From the NCBI GenBank assembly GCA_019188255.1, contig JAETXT010000008.1, positions 2,666,001 through 2,730,000 on the forward strand: 64,000 nt of DNA. The letters are read 5' to 3'. Shown here piece after piece: positions 42,901-54,196 of the stretch; the stretch's first letter is position 1; each line of letters begins with the position of its first letter. The stretch comes from Verticillium longisporum (lineage: Eukaryota > Ascomycota > Sordariomycetes > Glomerellales > Plectosphaerellaceae). The translations under genes and the position numbers were made by a program. Below the pieces are notes generated by a model that did not search any database, had not been told where the DNA came from, and saw nothing but the letters and a program-made list of their open reading frames with translations.

Positions 42901-43951
42901 ATCTGCAAGCGCCCAAAGTGGTAGAAGAGAAGGATGAGGAGATTCTCGACATGGCCATTCAAAAGATCGTCCGCACAACGCGCGAAGAGGCTGTTAACGA
43001 CTCGAGTGCACCCCAGTGGGTAGAAGACGCCAACATGAGCGAGGAGCTCCAGGCGAAGCTGTACTCGCTGCGTATTGCCGTCAACCGCATCCGCAGCAAT
43101 GAGGATCAGGAAGAGGCCAAGGCCCAGGCGGTGTCGGTGATGAAGCTTCTCATGACGCTCGTCAAGAAGGACGGCGAGATCAGTAAGACTGGGAACACGC
43201 CGGCCCACTTCCGCTCCCGTCTGCGCCTGCTGGCCGGCCAGCTCATCTTGAAGCTGTGCACGCTGAAACATCTCGACGACACGCTGAACCACAAGGATTT
43301 CCACACTCTGGCGTATCTCGTGCAGGATGCTGTGCTCGGTGTTCGCAAGGGCTTCGTGGAGAAGCTCATGAAGTACCTCGTCCTCAACAGGCTCCGCCAC
43401 CGCTTCTATACGATCATCTTCCTGACCGCGTACGAGCCGGAGCCGGAGCTCAAGCAGCACATTGAAACGTGGATCCGCTCAAGGGTACAGTCAATGGCGG
43501 GGAACCCACAGAACCCGATGGAGGCGATACTGGCAAGGCTCATCCCTCTGTTGGCTCACCACCCAGATTACAGCACCGACCCGGAGAACCTGGTCGACCA
43601 TGCACAGTACCTCATCTACTACGTCAGCCACGTGGCCACGGAGAAGAACCTCGGCCTCATCTACAAGTACGCCGAGCGCGTGAAGCAGACGCGGGACAAC
43701 CTCGACCCCGAGAAGAGCGAGAACCTCTACGTCGTCAGCGATCTCGCTTCGGCCGTCATACGAAGGTGGCAGGAGCGTAGGGGATGGGCCTTCCAGGCGT
43801 ATCCGGGCAAGGTTGGCATGCCGTCGGGCATTTACGTCGGCCTGACGGACCACGACACGGCGCAGGCGATCGCTACGAAGCAGTACATTCCCGACGGCAT
43901 GGACAACAGGATCGATACCCTCCTGAAGGCGGTGGACAAGAAGAAGGTACG

Positions 43952-43982
<31 letters not shown>

Positions 43983-44793
43983 CTTTAGCTGTGGTGTCTC
44001 CTTATGTGTTCCAGCTTGCTAACTTGAGGCCCAGAAGCGCAAGTCCGGCGACGAGCGAGGCGATGGCGCCCCCGCCGTGAAGAAAGTCCGTACCAAGGAG
44101 CCGAAACCGGCGTCTGCGCGCCCCATTGCCGCGCCCAAGCGAAAATCAGCAGCCAAGCCCAAGGCCAAGCCCAAACGGCCGTCCAAAGCCGCTGGGCGCG
44201 CTTCGTCCCCCGTCGTCGACGAGGCGAACCGCCGGCGCAGCGGTCGGAGCCGGAAGACTGAGTCCAAGTACACGGAGCGCGACAGCGACGAGGACGACAA
44301 CGAGATGCTCGAAGACGGCGTCGCCGAGTGGGACTACGGTTCCGGCAGCGGCGATGACCACGACGACGAGGTCGAAGACGACGGGGAGGAGGAGCAGGAC
44401 AACGACAAGGCGCCCGAGGCATCCGACTCGGAAATGTCTGACGCCGCCAGCAACACCGACCACGAGCAGGACGAGGCGCCCGCGAATCCCGCCAAGACCA
44501 AGAGCCCCGCGCAGAGCAGAAAGTCCGCCGCCGCAGCCGCCAAGCGCGACTCGTCCGTCCTGTCCGACCCCGCCTCGTCAGACCTGTCCGAGCCCGAGGA
44601 GTCCGACGACGAGAAGGACGCTACGCCGCCACCGGCAAAGCCCAATGGGCGCAAGGCCCGCGGCGCTGCCAAGACGGCGGAGCTGCCGCGTCGGCCGGCG
44701 GCCAAAAAGGAGGCGGCCCCTGCGGCCAGGCCGACTAGGAGTCGGCGGAGCCGGGCTGCGAAGAGCGACGACATGGACGTCGACTCGGAGTAG
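39938..44793 (+). CDS. pds5: Sister chromatid cohesion protein Pds5 (BimD/Spo76), two frame breaks
   Basis: HEAT-repeat cohesin regulator that holds sister chromatids together and is needed for mitosis, meiosis and repair; nuclear. Exons are 39938-40432, 40505-43946 and 44035-44793, about 1565 residues. Intron 1 has a GTTTGT donor and TAG acceptor. Intron 2 has a GTACGT donor, GCTAAC branch and a (CTG)8 tract. The N-terminus is Glu/Pro-rich. The diagnostic Pds5 block RNLLAHKDQGVRAYTASCIADIL is followed by HKYVLASLNDTQSILL, YVMAKEICMQCSEKMVHYV, FGFRDFVLKL and VEKLMKYLVLNRLRHRFYTI. A basic/acidic AT-hook-like tail (KKRKSG, RRSGRSRK) ends the protein. Two single-base losses break exon 2: one at the T-run 40676-40680 (FSSFFDTAS) and one between 40840 and 40866 (before STLLLKSEPLAY). 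Both flanks remain conserved, so the gene is probably functional in vivo. Confidence 0.93.
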
Positions 44794-45758
44794 TAGTCGC
44801 CGAAGAAGCAGCAAGCATGTTCAGGGCCCTGACGCACGCTGGGAATCGGGCATGTCGGCGTGCGGGATGTACAAGCGCAACGACGCAACCCAAAACCATG
44901 GAATCGATCTGAGAAGATGCTGTTCACACGAAGGGGAAGATTGTGTCTTTCTTGACTTGCTTTTTTTCCATTGCCATTATCACGGTTCCACTTATGAAGT
45001 TGACGGACGGACGGGGAGGGTGAGAGGGCGAACACATTCGGACGGGGTAGATTCTCAGATTTCCCTCTTTTATTTTAAAAACGGGCTGAGAAGGACGGGA
45101 TTTCACGTTCGCATGTCTGCCTGCCTGGGCGGGCGGCCTTGAGTCCCTGCCACCTCTCACATGTCCACTGGTGGTCGGCTTGACGAGGTTGGAATCTGCG
45201 GCTGCGGCTGGGCAAGCGGTGCGGTGCGATTGTCTGTTGTCTTTTCCCCCCCCCTTCTCCTTGTCCTTGCCGAGTAGTCGGATGGGTAGCTTGACCTGTT
45301 TGTTGATATACCCCCCACAATTATCCATGTCTGCACGCCCGACACGCTGTTCATTGTTTGTGGACTTGAGTCGTCTTGTGTTTGCATGTCATGGTATTGC
45401 AACGGCAATGCACAACAGCGCAATGACGTGTGTTACTTGAAATCTCAGCTTCCATTGCCATGTCATCGTCATCATCGGGATATATAGATAGTGTACACAG
45501 CTCTCTCGCCCCGCCTTCTATATTCCCGGCCCTTCAAGGCAAAACGTCCCCTAGATCATCCGTCATCCACCCATATATTCGCCTGGCACAATGAAGCCAA
45601 TTAGCATCCCGCTCCACAATGAGCCTCGCTGTGCTTCCTGTACACTGAAACTCGATTAAAGGAGTGAAGAGAAGAAAAAAAGAGAAATGGCGTGGCATGC
45701 CATCCACAATTCCATGTCATAAAGCCCCTGCCAGAGGAACTCGCGCCTCAGGGGCCAT
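44794..45758. other. Convergent 3' spacer, PDS5 / STE11
   Basis: 965 bp between convergent stop codons; presumed 3' untranslated regions. Nothing coding recognised. Confidence 0.6.
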
Positions 45759-48626
45759 TTAGGTAATGGGCGCCAGGAAGGGGCTGAGCATGAGCTCGTC
45801 GGCACTTGGGCGAAGGTTGTAGTCAATCTCAAAGGTCTGGGCGAGGAACTTCTGGGCCTCGGGGCTGGCGTGCTCGGGAATGGTAGGCGCAGCCATGGCA
45901 CCGCCAATCTTGAAGATAGCCTGCATCTGGGTACAGTCGGGGAAGGGGTGGGAGCCCGTCATCATCTCGACGACAAGGCAGCCGAGAGACCAAATATCCG
46001 CCTTGCGAGTATAAGACGTCTGCTTGACGACCTCGGGCGCCATCCAGAAGACAGAACCCTGGAGCGAGGGACGATGCTTGTTGTTGTTCGCGCCGCTGAG
46101 AATGTTGGATGCCTCGAGCTTCTTGGAGATACCGAAATCAGAAATCTTGATGGTTCCCTTGTTGTCGACCAAAATGTTGGCACCCTTGATGTCTCGGTGT
46201 ATAATGTCGCGGTTGTGCAGGTACGAGAGACCAGTGAGAATTTGTCGGACAAAGCTGCGCACTAGGGGCTCGGGCAGAGCACCATACGAGTTAAGCATGG
46301 TCTGCACTGAGCCACCCGGAACGTACTCGAGGAAAATGTTGAGGAACTCAGACGACGAGCTGCAGCCTAGGTATTGCACAATGTTGGGGTGTCGGAGGTC
46401 ACGGAGCAGACTGATCTCGCGCTTGAGAGCCTCGATCATGCTCTTCTTGCGGCCATCGCTTTGGCTGTTGGCGCCGGGAGCGGGTGCCTCAACCTGCTTC
46501 ACGGCAAGAAGCTCACCGGTGACGGCGTGTAGAGCAAGGTAGACAGAGCCAAAAGAACCCTGGCCGATGAGAGCACCCTTCATCCACTTGTCATCGGACC
46601 ACGACTCGCCAGCAAGGAAGCTCTGGAGCTCCTCGTCTTCGTCCTCGCCATCCTCGTTCAGTGCCTGGGTGAGCTGCTCCACGGACCCCGAGCCCGTCGA
46701 GATTGTGGACTCGCCATCGAAGAAGCTCTTCCTCGTGATATTGCCATCGGGATCAGTGACGCTCACCGCAGCAGTATCCGAATTGCTGTCGGCGAATGAA
46801 ACGTAAGACTTGCGGTTGGGCTCGATGGGTGACTCCTCCTGAAGGGTGTCAAGCACCGACGATGTGACCGAGTCACGATATGCGTGGGTGTTGCGGGCCG
46901 CTTGGCGGGCCGCCTGGTTCAGGGGTTTCGCTGCCTGAGCAGAGGCGGTCAACCATGTGTCGGCAATTGTGGGAATGGGCGGAGCATCGGCAATACTCGA
47001 GGCAAAGCTCAGATTGCTCGCAACACTCAAACGGCTGTTGACTTTGCTCATGCGAGTTGACCGTCTCATAGAAAGACGAGCCGTCCTGTCAATGTCCTCC
47101 CTGGCATGATCAGGGAAGTAGGACGTGAGATCGGAAGTAATGAGCTCGCTCGGGGGTCTCAGGCCACCAAACTGGCGAAGCACAGCCTTCCTTCCATGTG
47201 GCCGCGATGAGTCGTTCGATGCGGGGCGCTCGAGATCCTTGGCGGCATTGTGAACATTGCGCTCGCGGTCCTGGAAGGAGACGGGCGAGAGAGGATGCTG
47301 GAGTTCATCGTTCCAGCGTTCGCCTAAAAGCTTCTGTACCTTGAGCTGACTCCTCTTATCGACCGACTCGAGGGCACGGACATGGTTCTGCTGTGCCTCC
47401 TCGACGGCGATGCCGGCGGCCCGCTCCAGCTCGGACATGCCAGGCTCGCCAGCGGGCACACGGCGTAGGATGAGGCGGTTCCGTTCGGGACGCTTCTGGT
47501 CCTTGATGATGCGCCACAGTTCGGTATCGCCGAGGCGACGGCACTGGCTCGGGTCGGGGTCGACGCCAGCAAGGACCCAGAAGCAATAATTCCTCTCGTG
47601 GTCCTCGCGCAGAGCAAACTTGCGTAGTGTGACGCGCATGACTTCTTCACACGTATTGCAGTCGGCAATCTTGACAACCTTGGTCACGCCTCCGGTTGAG
47701 ATGACACGAATAACTTCCTGATTCTGCGGTAAACCAGCCATCAGTGAGCCATCCATACTGGACTGATTCCTGGTATGGTGAGATGTTACCAATCGATTAG
47801 CCTGGGGCAGCTCGTGCGGCGATCTTGAAGAAGCATTGGGGCCGGCGTTGCTCATGTAGCCAGGGCTCTGGCCGAAGCGCTGGCGAGCCTGGCGCGCATC
47901 GGAGCCTGGCAGAGGAGAGCTGGGGCGCGAGGAGGGTTTTGAGGTATCGAGAGGTAGGGGCATGTCGATCTGGCGCGAGTAGCGCTTGTTCATCGGAGGA
48001 GTCGGCATGCCACGGCCAGCGGAGGACGACGTCGAAGGGCCAGAGGGCCGAGGCGAGTTGGCAGAGGCCATGTATTGGGAGTCGAGGAGACCGAAGGAGT
48101 CCTGAGCTTTTGTTAGTCAAAGGAGCACGAATCGATTTTTTTTTCTTAAAAAAAAAAAAAAAAAAAAAAACAGCAAAGGCCAGGCGGCGCGGCGCAAACT
48201 GCGTACCCTATTCCTCTTCTTTTGGTTTGCATAGGCCTTGGTCCTGAGCTTCTTAATGCCAAGGAACAGGCGTACGCGGTCGCCGACCTTGTCGATACCC
48301 ATCTCCTTGAGGACATTTTTGTCAAGCTCAAGAAGATTCTCGCCATTGATGTGGTTTTTCCTGAAAAGCTTCTCGTACTCGCCACACTTGACACTCCTGA
48401 GGTACTCGGCGACACGCTCCTCGTCCCAATTCTTGACGGCATCAGGACCATCGCTCTCCGAGAACTCAGACTCGGTGGGGCTGGCGAAAGAGGTAGTCGA
48501 ATTGGGCAGAGTGGGCGCTCTCCTGGAGGGGCCGACGGAGGCGGGAGAGATGTTGCTGGCGACCATGTTGGAGCTGTTCGAGCCCAAGCCCGCGGGGAAC
48601 GACGATTTGGGAGCCAGCATGGCCAT
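45759..48626 (-). CDS. ste11: MAP kinase kinase kinase Ste11 (SteC/NRC-1/Mst11)
   Basis: Ser/Thr kinase at the top of the mating/filamentation MAPK cascade (Ste11-Ste7-Fus3/Kss1); in plant pathogens it controls appressorium formation. Exons 48626-48207 and 48101-45759 give 920 residues. The 105-nt intron (GTACGC donor, CTCAG acceptor) joins QKKRNR to DSFGLLDSQYMASANSPRP. Domains: SAM at about residues 64-130 (DAVKNWDEERVAEYLRSVKC), Ras-association-like region near 265-350 (VIRVISTGGVTKVVKI), and the kinase domain from about 645. Kinase motifs are IGQGSFGSVYLAL, VAVK-type Lys in LLAVKQVE, HRDIKGANILV, DFGIS and GSVFWMAPEVV; the domain ends near the C-terminus. The ATG at 48626 (AACATGGCC) is preferred, because the frame extends upstream only from a non-ATG codon. 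The intron carries A23 and T9 runs on the plus strand. Confidence 0.96.
48148..48170. repeat. A23 homopolymer in the STE11 intron
   Basis: Twenty-three A on the plus strand, preceded by T9 at 48136-48144, so the transcript has U23 near A9 and can fold as a hairpin inside the 105-nt intron. Length is likely unreliable in sequencing. Confidence 0.9.
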
Positions 48627-49520
48627 GTTGACGATGTGGCGATGAGAACACGGCAAAGTGTGTTTGCAATGAGCGAGTCGAAATCGAAAGGAGGGCTTCG
48701 CAAGTGAGTCGCAGGTAGTGGGAGTTGGGTGGAATGCCGGTGCCGTGGGAGAGTGTCTCTGGATTGTCTCGCCTGGAGCGCGTCACACAGAGGTGGTGTT
48801 CTAGCAAACGCGGAGTTGTTGAGTGGACGGTTGAAGAACGTGGGGAACGGGCGAAGAAGGGGGAGGAGAGAAAAGGGGGCGTGGGGGGGCGTGAGAGCAC
48901 AATCGCGAAGAACTCGTGATCCGCCGCGACACAGCAGCAGCCAGGAAGGCACGGGTGCTGGTGTTGTCGATGGTGGACAGATGAGATCGAGGATGGGCCG
49001 ACGTCGAAAGTTGAGGTTCAAGTCAAAGGAAGGAAAGGGACAGGGACAGGAGCTGGGGGTGGGCAGCCGGCGGCGCTGTGGAGGAAAGGGCTACCGGGGG
49101 GGTGGGGGCTAGAGAAAGAGAGGCTCAGCGCGGGCGCCGCAGGCTTGCAGGCAAGTGCGCCCACCCACACACAGGAGAGGACATGACGAGACAGGTCGAG
49201 GTCAGGCAGGACCGTCCGCACGCTTCAACGGTGGGTCTTGGCACAATGGAAGCGAGGTCAGAAGCTCAGTGGATGTAAGCCAGGGGGTGGTGGGGTGGCG
49301 AGGCGACGCGATAGTGAGAGTGAGCAACAGCACCAGCACTGAGCACTGACTGCCCAGCCAGTAAAAGGGCCAGAGGGCCAAGCCGGACGAATTGACGACG
49401 AATGACAGCGAAGGATTCCCCCTTCTCCCCCTCCCCCGTTGACAACGCCAGCACCGGCGGCTGCTGGCGTAGAAGCATGAAACCTCGAAACGAGCGCAAG
49501 GGGGTGCGAGCGTGCCACCT

Positions 49521-49548
49521 GCATCCCGCATCCCGCATCCCGCATCCC
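49521..49548. repeat. 7-bp tandem repeat, unit GCATCCC x4
   Basis: Four perfect copies in non-coding DNA. Confidence 0.85.
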
Positions 49549-50303
49549 GCCAAGCCCGCGTCTTGTCCGATGTGTGCGTTTTTGCCTGAGCCTCTGTGTA
49601 ATTTTCCCCCCTTGTTCTCTTGCTGTACAAGCAATCCACCACACTTGTTCGACCCTCGGCATGATCGGCAGGCTTGATTACTGCATCACTGGGTCACGAT
49701 CGGCAGCTTACACATTTGACATTTCCGACATGCTGCCGATAGGTAATCCGACCCAGGAGAATGGCAGAATAGCGAAGCAACACAGAGCGAGGGACTCTGT
49801 GAGAGGGAAAGGAATACAACGTGTATGGCTTGCTCAAGTCTACCTATCACATGGTACTCCTCTCAAGACAAAGAGCCTGCTCGCAATGCATCGTCGTGTT
49901 GGCGTTTTCTGGTTGTTGACATTGGCCCCTTTTCGTCGCCCATGCTGCCATTGCACCCCGAGCCTCCACTCGCAACCACTTCGCGCAGTTGCAGGACAGG
50001 CATGATCCTGTGACTTTGTGGCCGTTTGCTCACCAAATTGACGTAGCGCGTGGCACCAGCTCAGGCGTTCCGGCTGATGGGGTATCGAAGGGGAAGGCGG
50101 CGGGCCAACTCACCGCCGATAGCCTGTCTCAGCATGGGCCTTAGATTGCCTGTAGATCAGTCAACCTGTTTGTCTGTCTCTTGAACTCTATCAACCTGAA
50201 ATCAACAATGAACGGCGGCAAGACGCCAAGGGAACGAACAAGCGTGACTCCTCGCAGAGACGTATACCACCCCGCCGTCGTTATGCGGCCCCTGGTGCCT
50301 GCC

Positions 50304-50340
50304 TTCCATCGGCCTGTCTTCCATCGGCCTGTCTTCCATC
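50304..50340. repeat. 15-bp tandem repeat, unit TTCCATCGGCCTGTC
   Basis: Two full copies and a 7-bp partial copy in non-coding DNA upstream of the acetyltransferase. The unit is a multiple of three, so it keeps a spurious frame open. Confidence 0.85.
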
Positions 50341-51269
50341 GATCGAGCCGGCGAGCTCCTTCTCGTGGTCATCTCGCCATGTTCGCCTGATACCTTACCT
50401 GCGCCTGCATATAAACAAGTTCACCGCTCCAGCGGGTCCACTTGCTGGCCAGGTCAGCAATGTCAGCAGCAGCTTCAGGCAGCTCGCTGTGGAGTCTCTC
50501 ACTGACTTGTTCCTCTCGATCTACTTGATCTACTTGAGGCGCCACGACAGGCTCGTAATAGGCTCTGCGCCTGGCGCCTTGATCCGGGCCGAGCAGTGCA
50601 TGGCTCATTTCCCCGGCTTGCTGAGCTCAAGGCCGCCTGCTACCTCGGCATCAAGCCTGGACATGCCCCTTTAATCACTGCAGATCGGGCCACCGTCTTG
50701 TGCTTGCTGTCGCCAAAACAGCCGTCGGGTGCGGCTCTCTCACGATTCGCTGTGCTTAACCCGCTCGCACTCATTTCGGTCATGGCCGGTCCGGAGCAAG
50801 TGGTGGGAACCGAGCGCTCGTGTGAGAGGCTTCTCGAATCACCAATGAGCTAGACGCATTCTTCGCGGTCGGCCAACCTGAGATTCTCGGCTTGCCGAAT
50901 GGTTGGCCGTGATGAGGGCGTTTGGTCTCGGGTTTTCTTGCCAAAAAGGATCTTGTCCAGATGTTTTGTCAGCACAGCTCTTGCGGGTTCGGTGGTGTCT
51001 CTAGCAGTGACCGATCCGGCAACCCCGCCAAAAGCCGGGAATTTCTGTGTCCATGCCGCACACCACAGGGGCCGGTAAAGGTATTGCGCGTAGTCTGGCA
51101 TCGCGGCGTGACTCACATAAGGTACACAGATCGCTTCATTCAGCCGTCCGTCACCTTGGAATCATCATCTAAAACGATCCGCTTGAGACGTTGCTTTTTT
51201 GTGCTCATACTTTGCTAGAAGCTCTGATCAAATCAGCGTCCGTTACAGCTTTGGCAAACCACCGACGCC

Positions 51270-52057
51270 ATGTCTGCCACGCAGGACTTCAAGACCAACT
51301 TTTGCTTCCCCGTGCGCGTGCTCGCCAACGACAAGATCAAGCTCGTGCCCTTTGACGTGAGTGGCCACTCTGCCTGCGACGGCCTACGACGATGAGCCTC
51401 ACTCACACGGCAGCAGAAGGAGCGTCACGCCCAACGCTTCCATGCACTCGCCGGCAGCGACGCCGTCCTCTTCACGTACACGCCGTCGGGCCCCTGGCAC
51501 AGCCTCGAGGAGTTCCAGACGGAGTTTGTCGAGAAGACGTCGTATGCGAGGCCCGACTTCTTCACGTACGCCGTCATCGACACGACGCGGCCGGCGTCGG
51601 CCGAGGACGACGAGGGCGAGCTCGCCGGCATGATGTCCTACTTTCAGAGCTCGACGACGACGCGCACGACGGAGATTGGCTGGGTGTACATCCTGCCGCC
51701 GTACCAGCGCACGCACGTCGCGACCAACGCCGCCGGGCTGCTCGTGCGGTACGCCCTCGACAGGCCCGAGGACGGCGGCCTCGGGCTCGCGAGGGTGCAG
51801 TGGCGCGCGCATGCTAGGAACGCGGGCTCCATCAAGCTGGCGCACCGGCTGGGGTTCAAGGACGAGGGCATCACGCGGTGGCACATGCTCTTCAAGGACG
51901 GGGTCGCGCGCGGCAAGACTGGCAACGGTGGGGGCTGCCGCCGGGCGGCAATCCGCAGGACTTGTGGAGGGACACGGCCACGCTGAGCATCTGTTGGGAT
52001 GATTGGGTCGAGGGGGGCAGGGACCTGGTCCAGGCGGCCATGGACAGAAAGCAGTAG
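51270..52057 (+). CDS. GNAT-family N-acetyltransferase, frameshifted near the C-terminus
   Basis: Acetyl-CoA-dependent acetyltransferase of the RimJ/RimL-like (Acetyltransf_3) type; substrate unknown. Exon 1 is 51270-51356 (MSATQDFKTNFCFPVRVL ... KLVPFD) with a GTGAGT donor. Exon 2 starts at 51414 or 51417 (tandem CAG acceptors differing by one Gln). Conserved elements are YTPSGPWHSLEEF, IGWVYILPPYQRTHVATNA (acetyl-CoA-binding loop region) and RVQWRAHARNAGSIKLAHRLGF, the typical GNAT core. Similarity is interrupted at the G5 run 51930-51934: one more G restores GLPPGGNPQDLWRDTATLSI and a stop at 52055-52057. Without it the protein ends at 51986 with an unrelated Arg-rich tail. A single lost base in a homopolymer is the simplest reading. 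Confidence 0.85.
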
Positions 52058-52159
52058 CTGGATGTTGCTCATAGGCGATCATGATCACGAGTGAGCTCCT
52101 TATGGGAAGTCAATGATTGACGGCACGATGCTGCACGATGAGTCAGAGGTAATACGGAC

Positions 52160-52420
52160 AGCATCACAAGGTAGGTGGTACCTCAGGTGCCTGCCTACCT
52201 TACCTTACCTAGGCACCTACCTACCTACCTTAGGTACCTTAGATACCTAGGTAGGTACCTTACCTGGCCTGAGGGACTTACTGTACCTTGATTGAATATC
52301 CCGTCCAGGGAAGAAGGTGCGGCACCGGGCGAAATGTATAGCAAGGCGCCTTAGCTACCTACCTACCTAGGTAGGTACCTACCTGCTAAGGTACCTTACC
52401 TACCTTAGGTGCCCAGGTAG
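52160..52420. repeat. Low-complexity TAGGTACCT / CCTACCTTAC array
   Basis: Two blocks, about 52170-52270 and 52352-52411, consist almost entirely of permutations of CCTACC, TTAGG, GGTACC and CCTAGG. They form several perfect inverted repeats. The array sits between the acetyltransferase and prephenate dehydratase. The same short words occur at 19330-19345 and 5978-5995. Confidence 0.85.
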
Positions 52421-52967
52421 CAAGCAACATGTCATCGCCAGTGACCATTCACCTGGTAGACGCCAAAACACCAAGCGTTTCCACCAATTCATTTCGTGGG
52501 TTGACAGCCGGTTGTCGCTGCCCGGTATACGACGTTGGAGAGGAAGGCGAGAGTGGAGCGGTGACTGCCGCCAGTGGTACAGCGACTGCCCCCCTGCGCG
52601 CTCCAACTTGTCCGATGCCGCCCGCCGTGGGGAATCCAATCGAAGAAGAAAACCCTCGTCCAATTCAACCACGATAACTACGACCCCTCATCAATGATCA
52701 CACCGCGACCCATCATCGGCCTCATCTCGTCGGACGAAATCCATTGTCCATTTTTCGTATCGATCATTTCGTGGGACACTTGCTGTGCGGCCACCCGCCT
52801 GTCACCGTCTCACAGCTGATTGACCGCAACGCCTCGTCATCCCACCAGACCCATTGTTTCTGCACCCTGTGACACGCCTGAACGGTTGCTCGACTGACCT
52901 AAGATTGACCTCAGCTAGAGGCAGGCGGAGATCTCGTACTCTTATCGCTGGCTGTCCTACAGACGAT

Positions 52968-54196
52968 ATGGCGGAACCAACGCGAGATGAGGCTCCCAGC
53001 AAACCACTTGTCGGGTTCCTTGGTCCTCAGGCTTCGTACACTCATCAGGTAAACCGATATGACACAGTCCTCCTGGCCTCTGAAGCAGTCAGCTGGCAAA
53101 ACCCGTGCTAAATCATCACAGGCGTCCCTGCAGGTGTTTCCCGAGAGCGATTGGGAACTGAAGCCACTTGTCACCATCCACGGTAGGCAAATTCTTGCTA
53201 TCCAGACCAAGCCGACGTCGCCTGACACACGCAGATATCTTCGCCGCCGTCCAAGCCGGACATGTCACATACGGCGTTGTACCTTTTGAGAACTCAACCA
53301 ATGGCTCGGTTGTCTTTACTCTTGACTGCTTCGCTGACCGGCATGCACTTTCTCCTAATATTGCCGTCTGCGGCGAGAACTACCTCGACGTCCACCACTT
53401 TCTCGTAGGGCACCTACCACCCAATGCCAACACTGCAGGTGCCTCTAGACTCGTGACTGCACCCCCTGAATCGACAACAGCCGCTCCGACGTCTGTATCT
53501 GCATTGTCCAACTCCTCCGCCCCCGGCTCCGGAGCATGCACCCCTACGGCTTCAGAGCCGCACCCGCCCAAGCCCCGTGCCAAGCCCCTGACAGATCTCA
53601 CCCACATCCGCCGGCTCTATTCTCATCCCCAGGCATGGGGGCAGTGTTCAGCATTCCTTCAGACGTACCTCAAGGGCGTCGAAGCGATCGATGTATCATC
53701 GACTAGCCGCGCCGCAGCTCTCGTTGCCGAAGACGAGACCGGCACCAGTGCCGCCATTTCCAGCGAGATTGCTGCCCAGCTCCACGGCATTGATGTCCTC
53801 GCTGCGAGCATAGAAGACCGCTCTGACAATACAACTCGATTCTTCGTCATCCGGAAAGAAGACTTTGAGTTGTCCAAGACTCCTTTACCACCCAAACTCT
53901 GCCAGTCCGACGTTGGCACGACGAAGTCCATGGTCTCCTTCATGGTTCCCCACACCGCCCCTGGGGCTCTGGCTGACGTGCTCTCCGCCTTCCGCGCAGC
54001 CGGTCTGAACTTGACGAGCATCAACAGCCGGCCGAGCCTCGAGGAACCCTTCCAGTACGTCTTTTTTGTCGAGTTTGAAGGCCATCGTGTGAGAGACCCG
54101 GACGGGCGGGTCCGCAACGCTCTCGAGGGTGTTGCCCGTGTTGCGGAAACATGGCGGTGGCTTGGGAGCTGGGAAGACCAGCGCTCCCGGCCTTAG
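52968..54196 (+). CDS. pha2: Prephenate dehydratase with ACT domain
   Basis: Converts prephenate to phenylpyruvate in phenylalanine biosynthesis; cytosolic. Exons 52968-53048, 53122-53182 and 53235-54196 give 367 residues. Introns are 73 and 52 nt (GTAAAC and GTAGGC donors; CACAG and GCAG acceptors). Conserved motifs: VGFLGPQASYTHQ, ASLQVFPESDW, IFAAVQAGHVTYGVVPFENSTNGSV, HHFLVGHL, IRRLYSHPQAWGQCSAFL, STSRAAALVAED and the catalytic TRF in SDNTTRFFVI. The regulatory ACT domain follows (MVSFMVPHTAPGALADVL, LNLTSINSRPSLEEPFQYVFFVEFEGH), implying feedback control by phenylalanine. A Ser/Thr/Pro-rich loop of about 50 residues interrupts the catalytic domain, a feature I associate with fungal members. 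Frame intact. Confidence 0.96.

Larger units (their letters stand above)
48627..51269. other. 2.6-kb divergent spacer, STE11 / acetyltransferase
   Basis: No gene recognised. It likely contains a long CT-rich (minus-strand) STE11 leader over about 48660-49300. Short tandem repeats occur at 49521-49548 (GCATCCC x4) and 50304-50340 (TTCCATCGGCCTGTC x2.5). Confidence 0.6.
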
